Shown here: in pieces, positions 1 through 5,169 of the stretch | How the letters are laid out: each line of letters begins with the position of its first letter | Numbering within the stretch: the stretch's first letter is position 1 | Source: Anaerolineae bacterium | Lineage (GTDB): Bacteria; Chloroflexota; Anaerolineae; Aggregatilineales; Phototrophicaceae | DNA: 12,017 nt | NCBI GenBank assembly: GCA_015492875.1 | Contig: WGEI01000404.1 | Span: 1-12,017, forward strand | Direction of reading: 5' to 3' | The notes under the pieces: generated by a model | The model's input: the letters and a program-made list of their open reading frames with translations, nothing else | Told to the model about the DNA's origin: nothing | Databases searched by the model: none | Program-made: the position numbers and the translations under genes

Positions 1-710
1 CCCGCCAAAACGCTGATGACGGTATCTGTGGTGGTCAGCGCGCCCTGCCGTTCGAAGTGCATGGCATAGGAATCGACCTCTGGGCGGTTGAAATCGGATT
101 CGGCGAAGTAATCGCCTTTTTCCACCACCAGCACATCAAAACCAGCCCTGCTGAGTTCGCCAGCAACGACACCGCCGCCAGCCCCGCTACCAATCACCAA
201 CACATCGGCGGTGAGGGTGGTGGGCGCGCTGATATTCAGCGGCTGGATGGGTTTAGGCGCTTGTTGGGGGGGCGGCGCGGGAATATAGCCCAGCGATGGC
301 CAAGTGGGGTTATGCCCGTTTTCGTCGACAGCGCTATAGTGCATGAAGAGCGCAGAGCGTTTGAAGGCTTGAAAGGCCTTGCGCAGGGGGAACAGTTTAC
401 TACGTTCGGCGGCCTGTAGCAGGTCATGGAGCGTATCAGTGGGCATATCTGCCAGCGATTGCCAGCGCCTGCTGATGATATAGTTAAAAAGAGGCATCCG
501 CCATAAGCGCAGGATGAGCCGCAACTCTTTCAGCGCCTCTGGCATGGCCACGCTCTCCAGCATAGTGACGACATGAGACGGCGTATCGAGGTCAGCCGCA
601 GACAGACGATAGAGCGGGTCATCGGCGTTGTCATCAGCAGCTAAAGAGGGGATGAGTGCCTCACAAATGCGGGCGATAAGTTCTTGTTCCTGCGCGGTGA
701 AATAACTCAT
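1..710 (-). CDS. GMC-type FAD oxidoreductase, N-terminal part (possible long-chain alcohol oxidase)
   Basis: Partial gene: 236 codons are visible and the frame is open at the left edge. A dinucleotide-binding Rossmann motif, VLVIGSGAGGGVVAGEL, lies at about residues 170-186 (Gly174, Gly176, Gly179), followed by a beta strand ending in Glu-Lys (VVEKGDYF), as in FAD enzymes of the glucose-methanol-choline family. About 165 residues precede it. Their start (FTAQEQELIARICEALIPS) resembles the gluconate 2-dehydrogenase subunit 3-like N-terminal region found in long-chain alcohol oxidases and related GMC dehydrogenases. Such enzymes oxidise alcohols or sugars to aldehydes, ketones or lactones. The catalytic C-terminal half is outside the window, so the substrate is unknown. 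Start: GGGAG at 721-725 lies 10 bases before ATG 710 but only one base before the alternative ATG at 719, so 710 is preferred. Divergent from the tRNA block. Confidence 0.85.
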   Translation of the reverse strand, partial: MSYFTAQEQELIARICEALIPSLAADDNADDPLYRLSAADLDTPSHVVTMLESVAMPEALKELRLILRLWRMPLFNYIISRRWQSLADMPTDTLHDLLQAAERSKLFPLRKAFQAFKRSALFMHYSAVDENGHNPTWPSLGYIPAPPPQQAPKPIQPLNISAPTTLTADVLVIGSGAGGGVVAGELSRAGFDVLVVEKGDYFAESDFNRPEVDSYAMHFERQGALTTTDTVISVLA

Positions 711-719
711 AGCAGACAT

Positions 720-1061
720 ACTCCCAATTAGGCGCGGCGGCAGATGAAACATGATGTCCATTGTAGCGCAGCCCCGCACCCCACCGCTAGTTTTTTGGGG
801 GAGGTTAGCCCTCAGTAATGTTTACCCCACCCTCACGGCGCGGCCTCTTCCTTTGACTTGGTGGCGCTTGTTGCTTGCCGCCCATCACACAAGGGCGCGC
901 CTTTGTCGCTATAGCCCTACCAATTTTCCCCCAAAACGGGGACATCTGTTGGACTAATGGCTGCTGAATGGCGAGGCATTTCGCCAAACGCCATAGAAAA
1001 GCATTGACAGCTGAAGGGGCATCTATTAGACTACGGACGCTGCCAGTGAAGCATTTGCATC
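720..1061. other. intergenic region between GMC gene and tRNA cluster
   Basis: About 340 bases without a convincing gene; the short open frames here lack ribosome sites and recognisable products. Visible items: a TACAAT hexamer on the minus strand (complement of 760-765) that could be a -10 box for the oxidoreductase but has no clear -35; a perfect 6-bp hairpin, TGGCGA/TCGCCA, at 969-986; and a possible first promoter for the tRNAs, TTGACA at 1004-1009 with TAGACT at 1027-1032 (17-base spacing). Confidence 0.5.
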
Positions 1062-1089
1062 TTGAAAAGCGTAGCGAAAATGCTATAAT
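1062..1089 (+). promoter_or_regulatory. sigma-70-type promoter with extended -10, tRNA/rpmG/secE cluster
   Basis: TTGAAA at 1062-1067, a 16-base spacer, and an extended -10 TGCTATAAT (hexamer at 1084-1089). The predicted start point falls just before the first tRNA at 1106. This is the best promoter-like sequence in the window and suits a strongly expressed tRNA and ribosomal-protein transcript. A weaker TTGACA-17-TAGACT pair lies upstream at 1004-1032. Confidence 0.75.
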
Positions 1090-1105
1090 GCGACGCATAC
1101 AAGAT

Positions 1106-1178
1106 GCCACCATAGCTCAGCTGGCAGAGCACTCGCCTTGTAAGCGAGATGTCGTGGGTTCAAGTCCCACTGGTGGCT
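1106..1178 (+). tRNA. tRNA-Thr (anticodon TGT)
   Basis: A 73-base cloverleaf: acceptor GCCACCA pairs with TGGTGGC, the D arm contains AGCTGG, anticodon stem CTCGC/GCGAG encloses loop CTTGTAA (anticodon TGT, reads ACA), and T stem GTGGG/CCCAC encloses TTCAAGT. Discriminator base is T. The 3' CCA is not encoded and must be added after transcription. It is followed by an AT-rich stretch with a 14-base palindrome at 1187-1200. Confidence 0.97.
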
Positions 1179-1225
1179 CTTTTAATAAAAATATATTTTT
1201 ACAAGGCTGGATTATTTCAGCGCAT

Positions 1226-1308
1226 GGGTCGGTGCCCGAGTGGTTAAAGGGGGCGGACTGTAAATCCGTTGCCGTAAGGCTACGTTGGTTCGAATCCAAC
1301 CCGGCCCA
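1226..1308 (+). tRNA. tRNA-Tyr (anticodon GTA)
   Basis: An 83-base class II tRNA with a long variable arm (GCC-GTAA-GGC). Acceptor GGGTCGG pairs with CCGGCCC (one G-T pair), anticodon loop CTGTAAA gives anticodon GTA, and T stem GTTGG/CCAAC encloses TTCGAAT. Discriminator base is A; CCA is not encoded. A run of six T follows. Confidence 0.97.
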
Positions 1309-1325
1309 CTTTTTTCTATCTTCTT

Positions 1326-1398
1326 GCCTATGTAGCTCAGTCGGCAGAGCGCGTTCTTGGTAAGAACGAGGTCACGGGTTCAAATCCCGTCATAGGCT
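1326..1398 (+). tRNA. tRNA-Thr (anticodon GGT)
   Basis: A 73-base cloverleaf: acceptor GCCTATG/CATAGGC, anticodon stem CGTTC/GAACG around loop TTGGTAA (anticodon GGT, reads ACC), T stem ACGGG/CCCGT around TTCAAAT. CCA is not encoded. Thr-Tyr-(Gly)-Thr tRNA runs are conserved upstream of tuf in many bacteria. Here the Gly tRNA and tuf are missing, and rpmG follows within 50 bases. Confidence 0.97.
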
Positions 1399-1447
1399 CT
1401 GTTTTTCACCAGTATGATAGAACCGAGTTGAAGATAGGTAGTGAAGC

Positions 1448-1612
1448 ATGGCGAAGAAAAAGGGTCAGCGTATTGTGATTAAACTCCGTAGTACGGAGAG
1501 CGGTCACATGTACGTGACGAGCAAAAACCGCAATAACGACCAGCAGCGCCTTGAGCTGCGTAAGTATGACCCCATCGTGCGGCGTCATGTGCTTTATCGG
1601 GAGACAAAGTAG
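1448..1612 (+). CDS. rpmG: 50S ribosomal protein L33
   Basis: A 54-residue basic protein of the large ribosomal subunit. The sequence contains the L33 signature: IVIKLRSTESGHMYVTSKN near the N terminus and LELRKYDPIVRRHVLYRETK at the C terminus, matching the usual 50-55 residue length. It has no cysteines, so it is the zinc-free (C-minus) form rather than the form with two CxxC pairs. AGG at 1436-1438 lies 9 bases before ATG 1448. It sits between tRNA-Thr and tRNA-Trp, directly upstream of secE and nusG, the common bacterial order, and is probably cotranscribed with the tRNAs and released by tRNA processing. Confidence 0.96.
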   Translation: MAKKKGQRIVIKLRSTESGHMYVTSKNRNNDQQRLELRKYDPIVRRHVLYRETK

Positions 1613-1660
1613 CGTTATTGTGCTATAACCTGCTGACGCCCGGGGATAGCGGATGAACAT

Positions 1661-1733
1661 AGGGGTGTAGCTCAATTGGCAGAGCGTCGGTCTCCAAAAC
1701 CGAAGGTTGAGGGTTCGATTCCTTCCACCCCTG
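1661..1733 (+). tRNA. tRNA-Trp (anticodon CCA)
   Basis: A 73-base cloverleaf: acceptor AGGGGTG/CACCCCT, D arm with AATTGG, anticodon stem TCGGT/ACCGA around loop CTCCAAA (anticodon CCA), T loop TTCGATT. Discriminator base is G, as expected for tRNA-Trp; the 3' CCA is not encoded. TGCTATAAC at 1621-1629 could be a secondary extended -10 box for this tRNA and secE, although no good -35 is seen. Confidence 0.97.
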
Positions 1734-1750
1734 TATGGAAAAATGGCTGA

Positions 1751-1774
1751 ACACCGTCCTCCGGACGGTGTTTG
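1751..1774 (+). terminator. hairpin between tRNA-Trp and secE
   Basis: A perfect 9-bp stem, ACACCGTCC (1751-1759) with GGACGGTGT (1763-1771), and a three-base loop. Only a short T run follows (TTTG), so it is at best a weak intrinsic terminator. It could instead be a processing site or partial attenuator that sets secE-nusG expression relative to the tRNAs. Confidence 0.5.
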
Positions 1775-1847
1775 CATATAAAATAGAAAGACACATACCG
1801 GCCCAAAACCGGTCACCCAGCAAAAAGTTTAAGGAGAGTGCGAGCGC

Positions 1848-2264
1848 ATGTCCGTTGAAAATCCTACAGTGGAAGAAGAAAAGAAAGGGCGCGGGGCGAA
1901 AAACCGCCCAACGCCGGGACGCCGTAGCGGTAATAAAGCTAAGGCGGTCACCACCAAAAAACAAAGCCAAGGAAACATCATCACCCGCCCCTTCCTCGCG
2001 GTTTTCCGCTTCATCGGCGAAGTACGCGATGAGCTGGATAAAGTGACTTGGCCAACCCGTGAAGAGACTATCCGTCTGAGCCGTATCGTCCTCGTTGTCA
2101 CCATCGCTTCGGCGATTGTGCTCGGCCTGCTCAGCCTGCTGTTCTCCGAGCTATTTCTGGCTGGTCTGGATAATCCCATTTTGCTACTGGCAGTTATCGC
2201 CGGTGCTTTCCTCATTGCGGGCTATTTCTGGTGGCGCGACCGCACCAGCCACCCGTCGTTTTAG
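1848..2264 (+). CDS. secE: preprotein translocase subunit SecE
   Basis: A 138-residue SecE, the clamp-like membrane subunit of the SecYEG protein-export channel. The family core is clear: an amphipathic helix (FLAVFRFIGEVRDELDKV), the conserved turn VTWPTREET around residues 67-74, then a transmembrane helix at about 80-104. A basic, lysine/arginine-rich tail of some 45 residues precedes it. Unusually, a second hydrophobic segment (about 109-129, ending FWWR) follows the core helix. Most short bacterial SecE proteins end after one helix, and the extra helices of E. coli SecE are N-terminal. The ribosome site AAGGAG (1831-1836) is 11 bases before ATG. nusG follows after 20 bases, the near-universal secE-nusG pairing. 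Confidence 0.95.
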   Translation: MSVENPTVEEEKKGRGAKNRPTPGRRSGNKAKAVTTKKQSQGNIITRPFLAVFRFIGEVRDELDKVTWPTREETIRLSRIVLVVTIASAIVLGLLSLLFSELFLAGLDNPILLLAVIAGAFLIAGYFWWRDRTSHPSF

Positions 2265-2284
2265 TAGTATGAGGCCTAACTGAG

Positions 2285-2962
2285 ATGTTTGATGACCAGA
2301 ACCTCACCCCAGAAGAGGATTATGACCCAGAACCGGTCTATATGGATGACGCTTCTGGCGAGGGAGGCGAAGACGCCGACGACGATATTCAAATTGTGCT
2401 AGATGACGGCTCTGGCAATCAGGATGATGCCGCCAAGCGCGAGAAGCATTGGTATGTCGTCCATTGCTATTCTGGCTATGAAAACAAGGTGCGCCACGCC
2501 ATTGAGCAGCGTATCGAAACAATGGGGATGACCGACCGCATCTTTGATGTTATCGTCCCCACCGAATCTGAAATTGAGATTAAAGACGGTAAGCGCCGCG
2601 AAGTTGAACGTCGTGTCTTCCCCGGTTACATTCTGGTCGAGATGATCATGGATGAAGATTCGTGGTATGTGGTGCGCAACACGCCGGGCGTGACGGGTTT
2701 TGTGGGCATGGGGAACGAACCGACGCCGCTACGCCCGGATGAGGTCAAGACGATTATTGACCGTATGCAAAGCACTGATATTGCGGTCAAAGTGGACTTC
2801 CGCATTGGCGACAAGGTGCGCATCACGGAAGGCCCGTTCAACGATTTAATCGGTACGGTGGCCGATATTGACCCCGATAAACAGCGGGTGCGCGTGATGG
2901 TGAGCTTCTTCGGGCGGGAAACGCCGGTAGAACTAGACTTCCTAGAGGTGGAAAAGGTTTAG
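2285..2962 (+). CDS. nusG: transcription termination/antitermination factor NusG
   Basis: A 225-residue NusG, which binds RNA polymerase and links it to Rho or the ribosome. The NGN domain starts at about residue 55 (KHWYVVHCYSGYENKV) and includes VFPGYILVEM and the WYVVRNTPGVTGFVG strand. The C-terminal KOW domain starts at about residue 172 (FRIGDKVRITEGPF, then GTVADID) and closes with VSFFGRETPVELDFLEVEKV. About 50 strongly acidic residues precede the NGN domain (many Asp/Glu from 1 to 48), making it longer than the usual ~180 residues. GAGG a little upstream of ATG 2285 is the likely ribosome site. Almost certainly cotranscribed with secE. Confidence 0.96.
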   Translation: MFDDQNLTPEEDYDPEPVYMDDASGEGGEDADDDIQIVLDDGSGNQDDAAKREKHWYVVHCYSGYENKVRHAIEQRIETMGMTDRIFDVIVPTESEIEIKDGKRREVERRVFPGYILVEMIMDEDSWYVVRNTPGVTGFVGMGNEPTPLRPDEVKTIIDRMQSTDIAVKVDFRIGDKVRITEGPFNDLIGTVADIDPDKQRVRVMVSFFGRETPVELDFLEVEKV

Positions 2963-2978
2963 CCCACCGCGCGCCACC

Positions 2979-3020
2979 ATGCCTCTCATGTGGGGGGCAT
3001 CGCATCTGTACGATAGATGC
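2979..3020 (+). promoter_or_regulatory. two tandem hairpins in the nusG-rplK spacer
   Basis: ATGCCTC (2979-2985) can pair with GGGGCAT (2994-3000), including one G-T pair. Immediately after it, GCATCT (3002-3007) pairs perfectly with AGATGC (3015-3020) around a seven-base loop. They precede a terminator-like hairpin and may form part of an L11-operon leader or simply a 3' end of the nusG transcript. No known leader family was recognised. Confidence 0.4.
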
Positions 3021-3040
3021 AAGAACGTGTACACTAAACA

Positions 3041-3071
3041 CCTGCCTTATGCCCAAGGCAGGCGGTTTTTT
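3041..3071 (+). terminator. intrinsic terminator or attenuator, nusG-rplK
   Basis: CCTGCCTT (3041-3048) pairs with AAGGCAGG (3055-3062) in a perfect 8-bp stem with a six-base loop, followed by CGG and six T (3066-3071). It ends the secE-nusG message or attenuates entry into rplK-rplA. No convincing promoter was found between it and rplK, so read-through or regulated attenuation is plausible. A direct repeat GTAAAGC (3072-3078 and 3085-3091) follows. Confidence 0.75.
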
Positions 3072-3119
3072 GTAAAGCTAAAGTGTAAAGCAAACGCTTC
3101 GTGATAGTGAGGTAGTCTT

Positions 3120-3545
3120 ATGGCCAAAAAAGTCAAAGCAGTGGTTCAACTGCAAATCCCTGCGGGCAAGGCCAACCCTGCACCGCCGATTGGTCCGGCG
3201 CTTGCCCAGCATGGTATCAACATTATGCAGTTCTGCAAGGAATACAACGCGCGCACCAGCAACCGCATGGGCGACATTATTCCAGCAGAAATTACCGTTT
3301 ATCAAGACGGTTCGTTTAAGTTCAAACTGAAAAGCCCGCCGACATCCTTCTTAATTAAGAAAGCGGCTGGCATTCCCAAAGGCGCTTCTAAAGCCCCGGG
3401 CGAGAAGGTCGGCAAGTTGACCCGCGCCCAAGTGCGTGAAATCGCCGAGCAGAAAATCAAGGATATGAACGCGCTCGATATTGAAGCGGCCATGAAGCAG
3501 GTCGAGGGCACTGCCCGCAATATGGGCGTCGATATTGTAGATTAG
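3120..3545 (+). CDS. rplK: 50S ribosomal protein L11
   Basis: A 141-residue L11, the protein at the GTPase-associated centre of the large subunit. The N-terminal domain has the characteristic PAGKANPAPPIGPALAQHGINIMQFCKEYNA region split by its proline-rich switch (PAPPIGPAL, around residues 20-29). The C-terminal rRNA-binding domain includes SPPTSFLIKKAAG and ends with MKQVEGTARNMGVDIVD. Length matches the family. GAGG at 3109-3112 lies seven bases before ATG. It is followed after 56 bases by rplA in the standard L11-L1 order. In many bacteria L1 represses this operon by binding the leader; the leader here is short and structured, but I could not identify a clear L1 site. Confidence 0.97.
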   Translation: MAKKVKAVVQLQIPAGKANPAPPIGPALAQHGINIMQFCKEYNARTSNRMGDIIPAEITVYQDGSFKFKLKSPPTSFLIKKAAGIPKGASKAPGEKVGKLTRAQVREIAEQKIKDMNALDIEAAMKQVEGTARNMGVDIVD

Positions 3546-3601
3546 CACGATGATATGTGGGAGGGCGTAGCCGCCCATCCGTACCACAAGGAGTGAGTAT
3601 T

Positions 3602-4297
3602 ATGCCAAAACGTGGAAAACGCTATCAGGAAGCGATGAAACTGTTCGACCGTCAACAGGAATACCCGCTGGAAGAAGCGGTCGAGATTGCCAAGAAGGCG
3701 GCAACAGCGAAGTTTGATGAGACGCTGGAAATGCACTTCCGCCTGGGCATTGACCCGCGCCATAGCGACCAGCAAGTGCGTAGCACTGTGATGCTGCCGC
3801 ATGGTACGGGTAAAACCGTGCGCGTGTTAGCCTTTGCCGAGGGGGAAGACGCCCGCGCGGCAGAAGCGGCTGGGGCGGATATTGTCGGCGGTGATGAAAT
3901 CATCCAACGCATTCAGAAAGAGGGCTGGCTGGACTTCGATGCTGTGGTGGCCGTGCCCAGCATGATGCCGAAAATCGGTCGCATTGCCCGTATTCTTGGC
4001 CCGCGTGGTTTGATGCCCAGCCCGAAGGCCGGCACAGTGGTGCAGCCCGATGCACTAGAGCGGGTCATTCAAGAGCTGAAGGCCGGTCGTGTAGAGTTCC
4101 GCAACGACAAAACCGGTAACTTGCACGTGCCAATTGGTAAAGCCAGCTTTGATTTGCAGGCGCTCATAGAAAACGCGCAGGCGATGTTGGACGCTGTCGA
4201 GAGCAACAAGCCCTCCGGCGTCAAGGGCACATACATTCGCCGCATCACCGTCGCCCCGACGATGGGGCCGGGTGTGCGCGTGGCGTACAACAAATAA
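3602..4297 (+). CDS. rplA: 50S ribosomal protein L1
   Basis: A 231-residue L1, which forms the mobile stalk of the large subunit that moves tRNA out of the E site. Family hallmarks: MPKRGKRY at the start, the YPLEEAVEIAKKAATAKFDETLEMHFRLGIDPRH region, LPHGTGKTVRVLAFAEG, and the signature GPRGLMPSPKAGTV in the middle domain, then GVKGTYIRRITVAPTMGPGVRV at the end. The start at 3602 is chosen because AAGGAG (3588-3593) lies eight bases ahead and the N terminus matches the family; the open frame extends 15 codons further upstream without support. rplJ and rplL, which normally follow, are absent. Confidence 0.97.
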   Translation: MPKRGKRYQEAMKLFDRQQEYPLEEAVEIAKKAATAKFDETLEMHFRLGIDPRHSDQQVRSTVMLPHGTGKTVRVLAFAEGEDARAAEAAGADIVGGDEIIQRIQKEGWLDFDAVVAVPSMMPKIGRIARILGPRGLMPSPKAGTVVQPDALERVIQELKAGRVEFRNDKTGNLHVPIGKASFDLQALIENAQAMLDAVESNKPSGVKGTYIRRITVAPTMGPGVRVAYNK

Positions 4298-4305
4298 GTA
4301 GGTTG

Positions 4306-4331
4306 AGGGGCATGGCGGCGGCTGTGCCCCT
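4306..4331 (+). terminator. strong hairpin downstream of rplA
   Basis: An 11-bp stem from 4306-4316 to 4321-4331 (AGGGGCATGGC with GCTGTGCCCCT, two G-T pairs) and a GGCG tetraloop. The following sequence, GATATTT, is only weakly T-rich. An alternative pairing exists in which TTGAGGGG (4303-4310) pairs with CCCCTCAA (4339-4346), reaching the start codon of the next gene. It is a terminator, or a switchable leader for the next gene. Confidence 0.55.
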
Positions 4332-4345
4332 GATATTTCCCCTCA

Positions 4346-4810
4346 ATGACTGTTCGTTACCTCTGCGGTGACCCCTTATTGACACAATCGGCCTATTTGG
4401 CCTTTGGCTATAACGCCCGCGCCCGCAGCGAGGTCGGCGCGTTGGAAACGGCGCTTTTGACGCGCTACCCGGCGGCTTTTGCTAGCTACCGTCGGGCAGC
4501 CCGCAAGGGGCGCGTCAAGGCGGGGGCGTATTGGCTCTGGAGCGATAGCCAGCCGAAGCTCTTATTTTTGACGGTGCGGCTCTCCAATGTAGGGGCAACG
4601 CGCTTGCGCTATGTGCAGGCGGTTTTGCTGGCGTTGGCGCGCGACTATCGCCGAGAGGGCATCACCAGCCTCGCCATCGCCCGCGTGGGGAACGCGCACG
4701 AATGGGCGGAGATACGCCGCCTGATTGATATATGGCTGAACCCCATCGCCCTGCCCGTGATGGTTTATGAGGAATATCTGCCCAATGTGCGGGCGGATGA
4801 GGGCGTTTAG
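4346..4810 (+). CDS. small protein resembling a degenerate DarG-type macro domain
   Basis: 154 residues, no signal peptide or membrane helix. The order of segments recalls macro domains of the DarG/ALC1-like type, which bind ADP-ribose: an opening strand ending GDPLL (8-12), AYLAFGYNARARSEVGALE (17-34) where the Asn and Gly-rich loop should be, RYPAAFASYRRAARKGRVKAG (40-60, like the YP..F..Y....G.G motif), LLFLTVRLSNVGATRLRYV, then ITSLAIARVGNAHEWAEIRRLI (106-127) in place of the 'PPLGxGxGGLxW' loop. Asn23 and Trp120 fit, but most loop glycines are missing, so ADP-ribose hydrolysis is doubtful. No Shine-Dalgarno is visible before ATG 4346; the start is chosen because the first strand needs it. 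An alternative is an unrelated alpha/beta fold. Function unknown; assignment is inferred from pattern only. Confidence 0.55.
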   Translation: MTVRYLCGDPLLTQSAYLAFGYNARARSEVGALETALLTRYPAAFASYRRAARKGRVKAGAYWLWSDSQPKLLFLTVRLSNVGATRLRYVQAVLLALARDYRREGITSLAIARVGNAHEWAEIRRLIDIWLNPIALPVMVYEEYLPNVRADEGV

Positions 4811-5112
4811 CCGCGAGCTTTTACCCCGCCAAGATAGTCTGACCTTCGCTGTGTTTAGGGATACCCCTAACAGGATTTTTAAGGCTAATCGGCTTTGACG
4901 ATTAGCCCTAAAACAGGGGGGCTTAGGGGCAGTCAGCCCCCATAACTGGCAGAAGTTCGTTTCATGGGGCGCTGCCCCTTGCCCCGCGAGGGGTTGCGAA
5001 CCCCTCGACCCCGTTCCGCGAATGCCTTGCATTCGCAAAATGGGATAAAGGTGAATTTGGCGCTAGAGTTGGACGATTTTGGTACATTACCCAACAGATT
5101 AGTTAGGGGGAG
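4811..5112. other. hairpin-rich intergenic region
   Basis: About 300 bases without a gene but with dense dyads. TTAGGG/CCCTAA at 4855-4870 is followed at a short distance by TTTTT (4876-4880). GGCTAATCG/CGATTAGCC at 4883-4907 is a perfect 9-bp stem. GGGGGCT/AGCCCCC pairs across 4917-4941. A cluster of three hairpins lies at 4966-5036 (listed separately). The promoter of the CARF gene begins at its right edge. Confidence 0.7.
4966..5036. repeat. array of three tight hairpins (REP-like palindromic element)
   Basis: Three successive perfect dyads each with a three-base loop: GGGGC-gct-GCCCC (4966-4978), CGAGGGGTT-gcg-AACCCCTCG (4987-5007) and GCGAATGC-ctt-GCATTCGC (5018-5036), separated by CTTGCCCC- and ACCCCGTTCC-like linkers. 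Repeated short-loop palindromes of this build are typical of dispersed intergenic elements in bacterial genomes (REP/REPIN-like). Only one copy is in the window, so dispersal is inferred. Confidence 0.6.
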
Positions 5113-5126
5113 TTGCATAACGTGTG

Positions 5127-5132
5127 TATAAT
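5127..5132 (+). promoter_or_regulatory. -10 box of the CARF gene promoter
   Basis: A consensus TATAAT at 5127-5132 in an AT-rich stretch; the predicted start point near 5139 leaves a roughly 30-base leader before ATG 5170. No good -35 is seen at 17 bases, so an activator or other contacts may be needed. Confidence 0.5.
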
Positions 5133-5169
5133 TAAATACGTTAATAGCGTGGAGAAAGGTAGAATAGAA

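Noticed and set aside
1187..1200. 14-base palindrome AAAAATATATTTTT between tRNAs
   Set aside because: A low-complexity AT tract; probably an unpaired inter-tRNA spacer, with no promoter spacing around it.
968..1363. Open frame across the tRNA genes
   Set aside because: It runs through three well-formed tRNAs and has no ribosome site or recognisable protein.
3557..3601. Longer N terminus for L1
   Set aside because: AAGGAG lies within it at the right distance from ATG 3602, and the L1 family begins MPKRG.
4855..5036. CRISPR array near the CARF gene
   Set aside because: The repeats are different palindromes without equal spacing or identical repeat units; there are no spacers.
5113..5169. 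Upstream TTG start for the CARF gene
   Set aside because: It would place the TATAAT box inside the coding region; ATG 5170 has a ribosome site and begins the first CARF strand.
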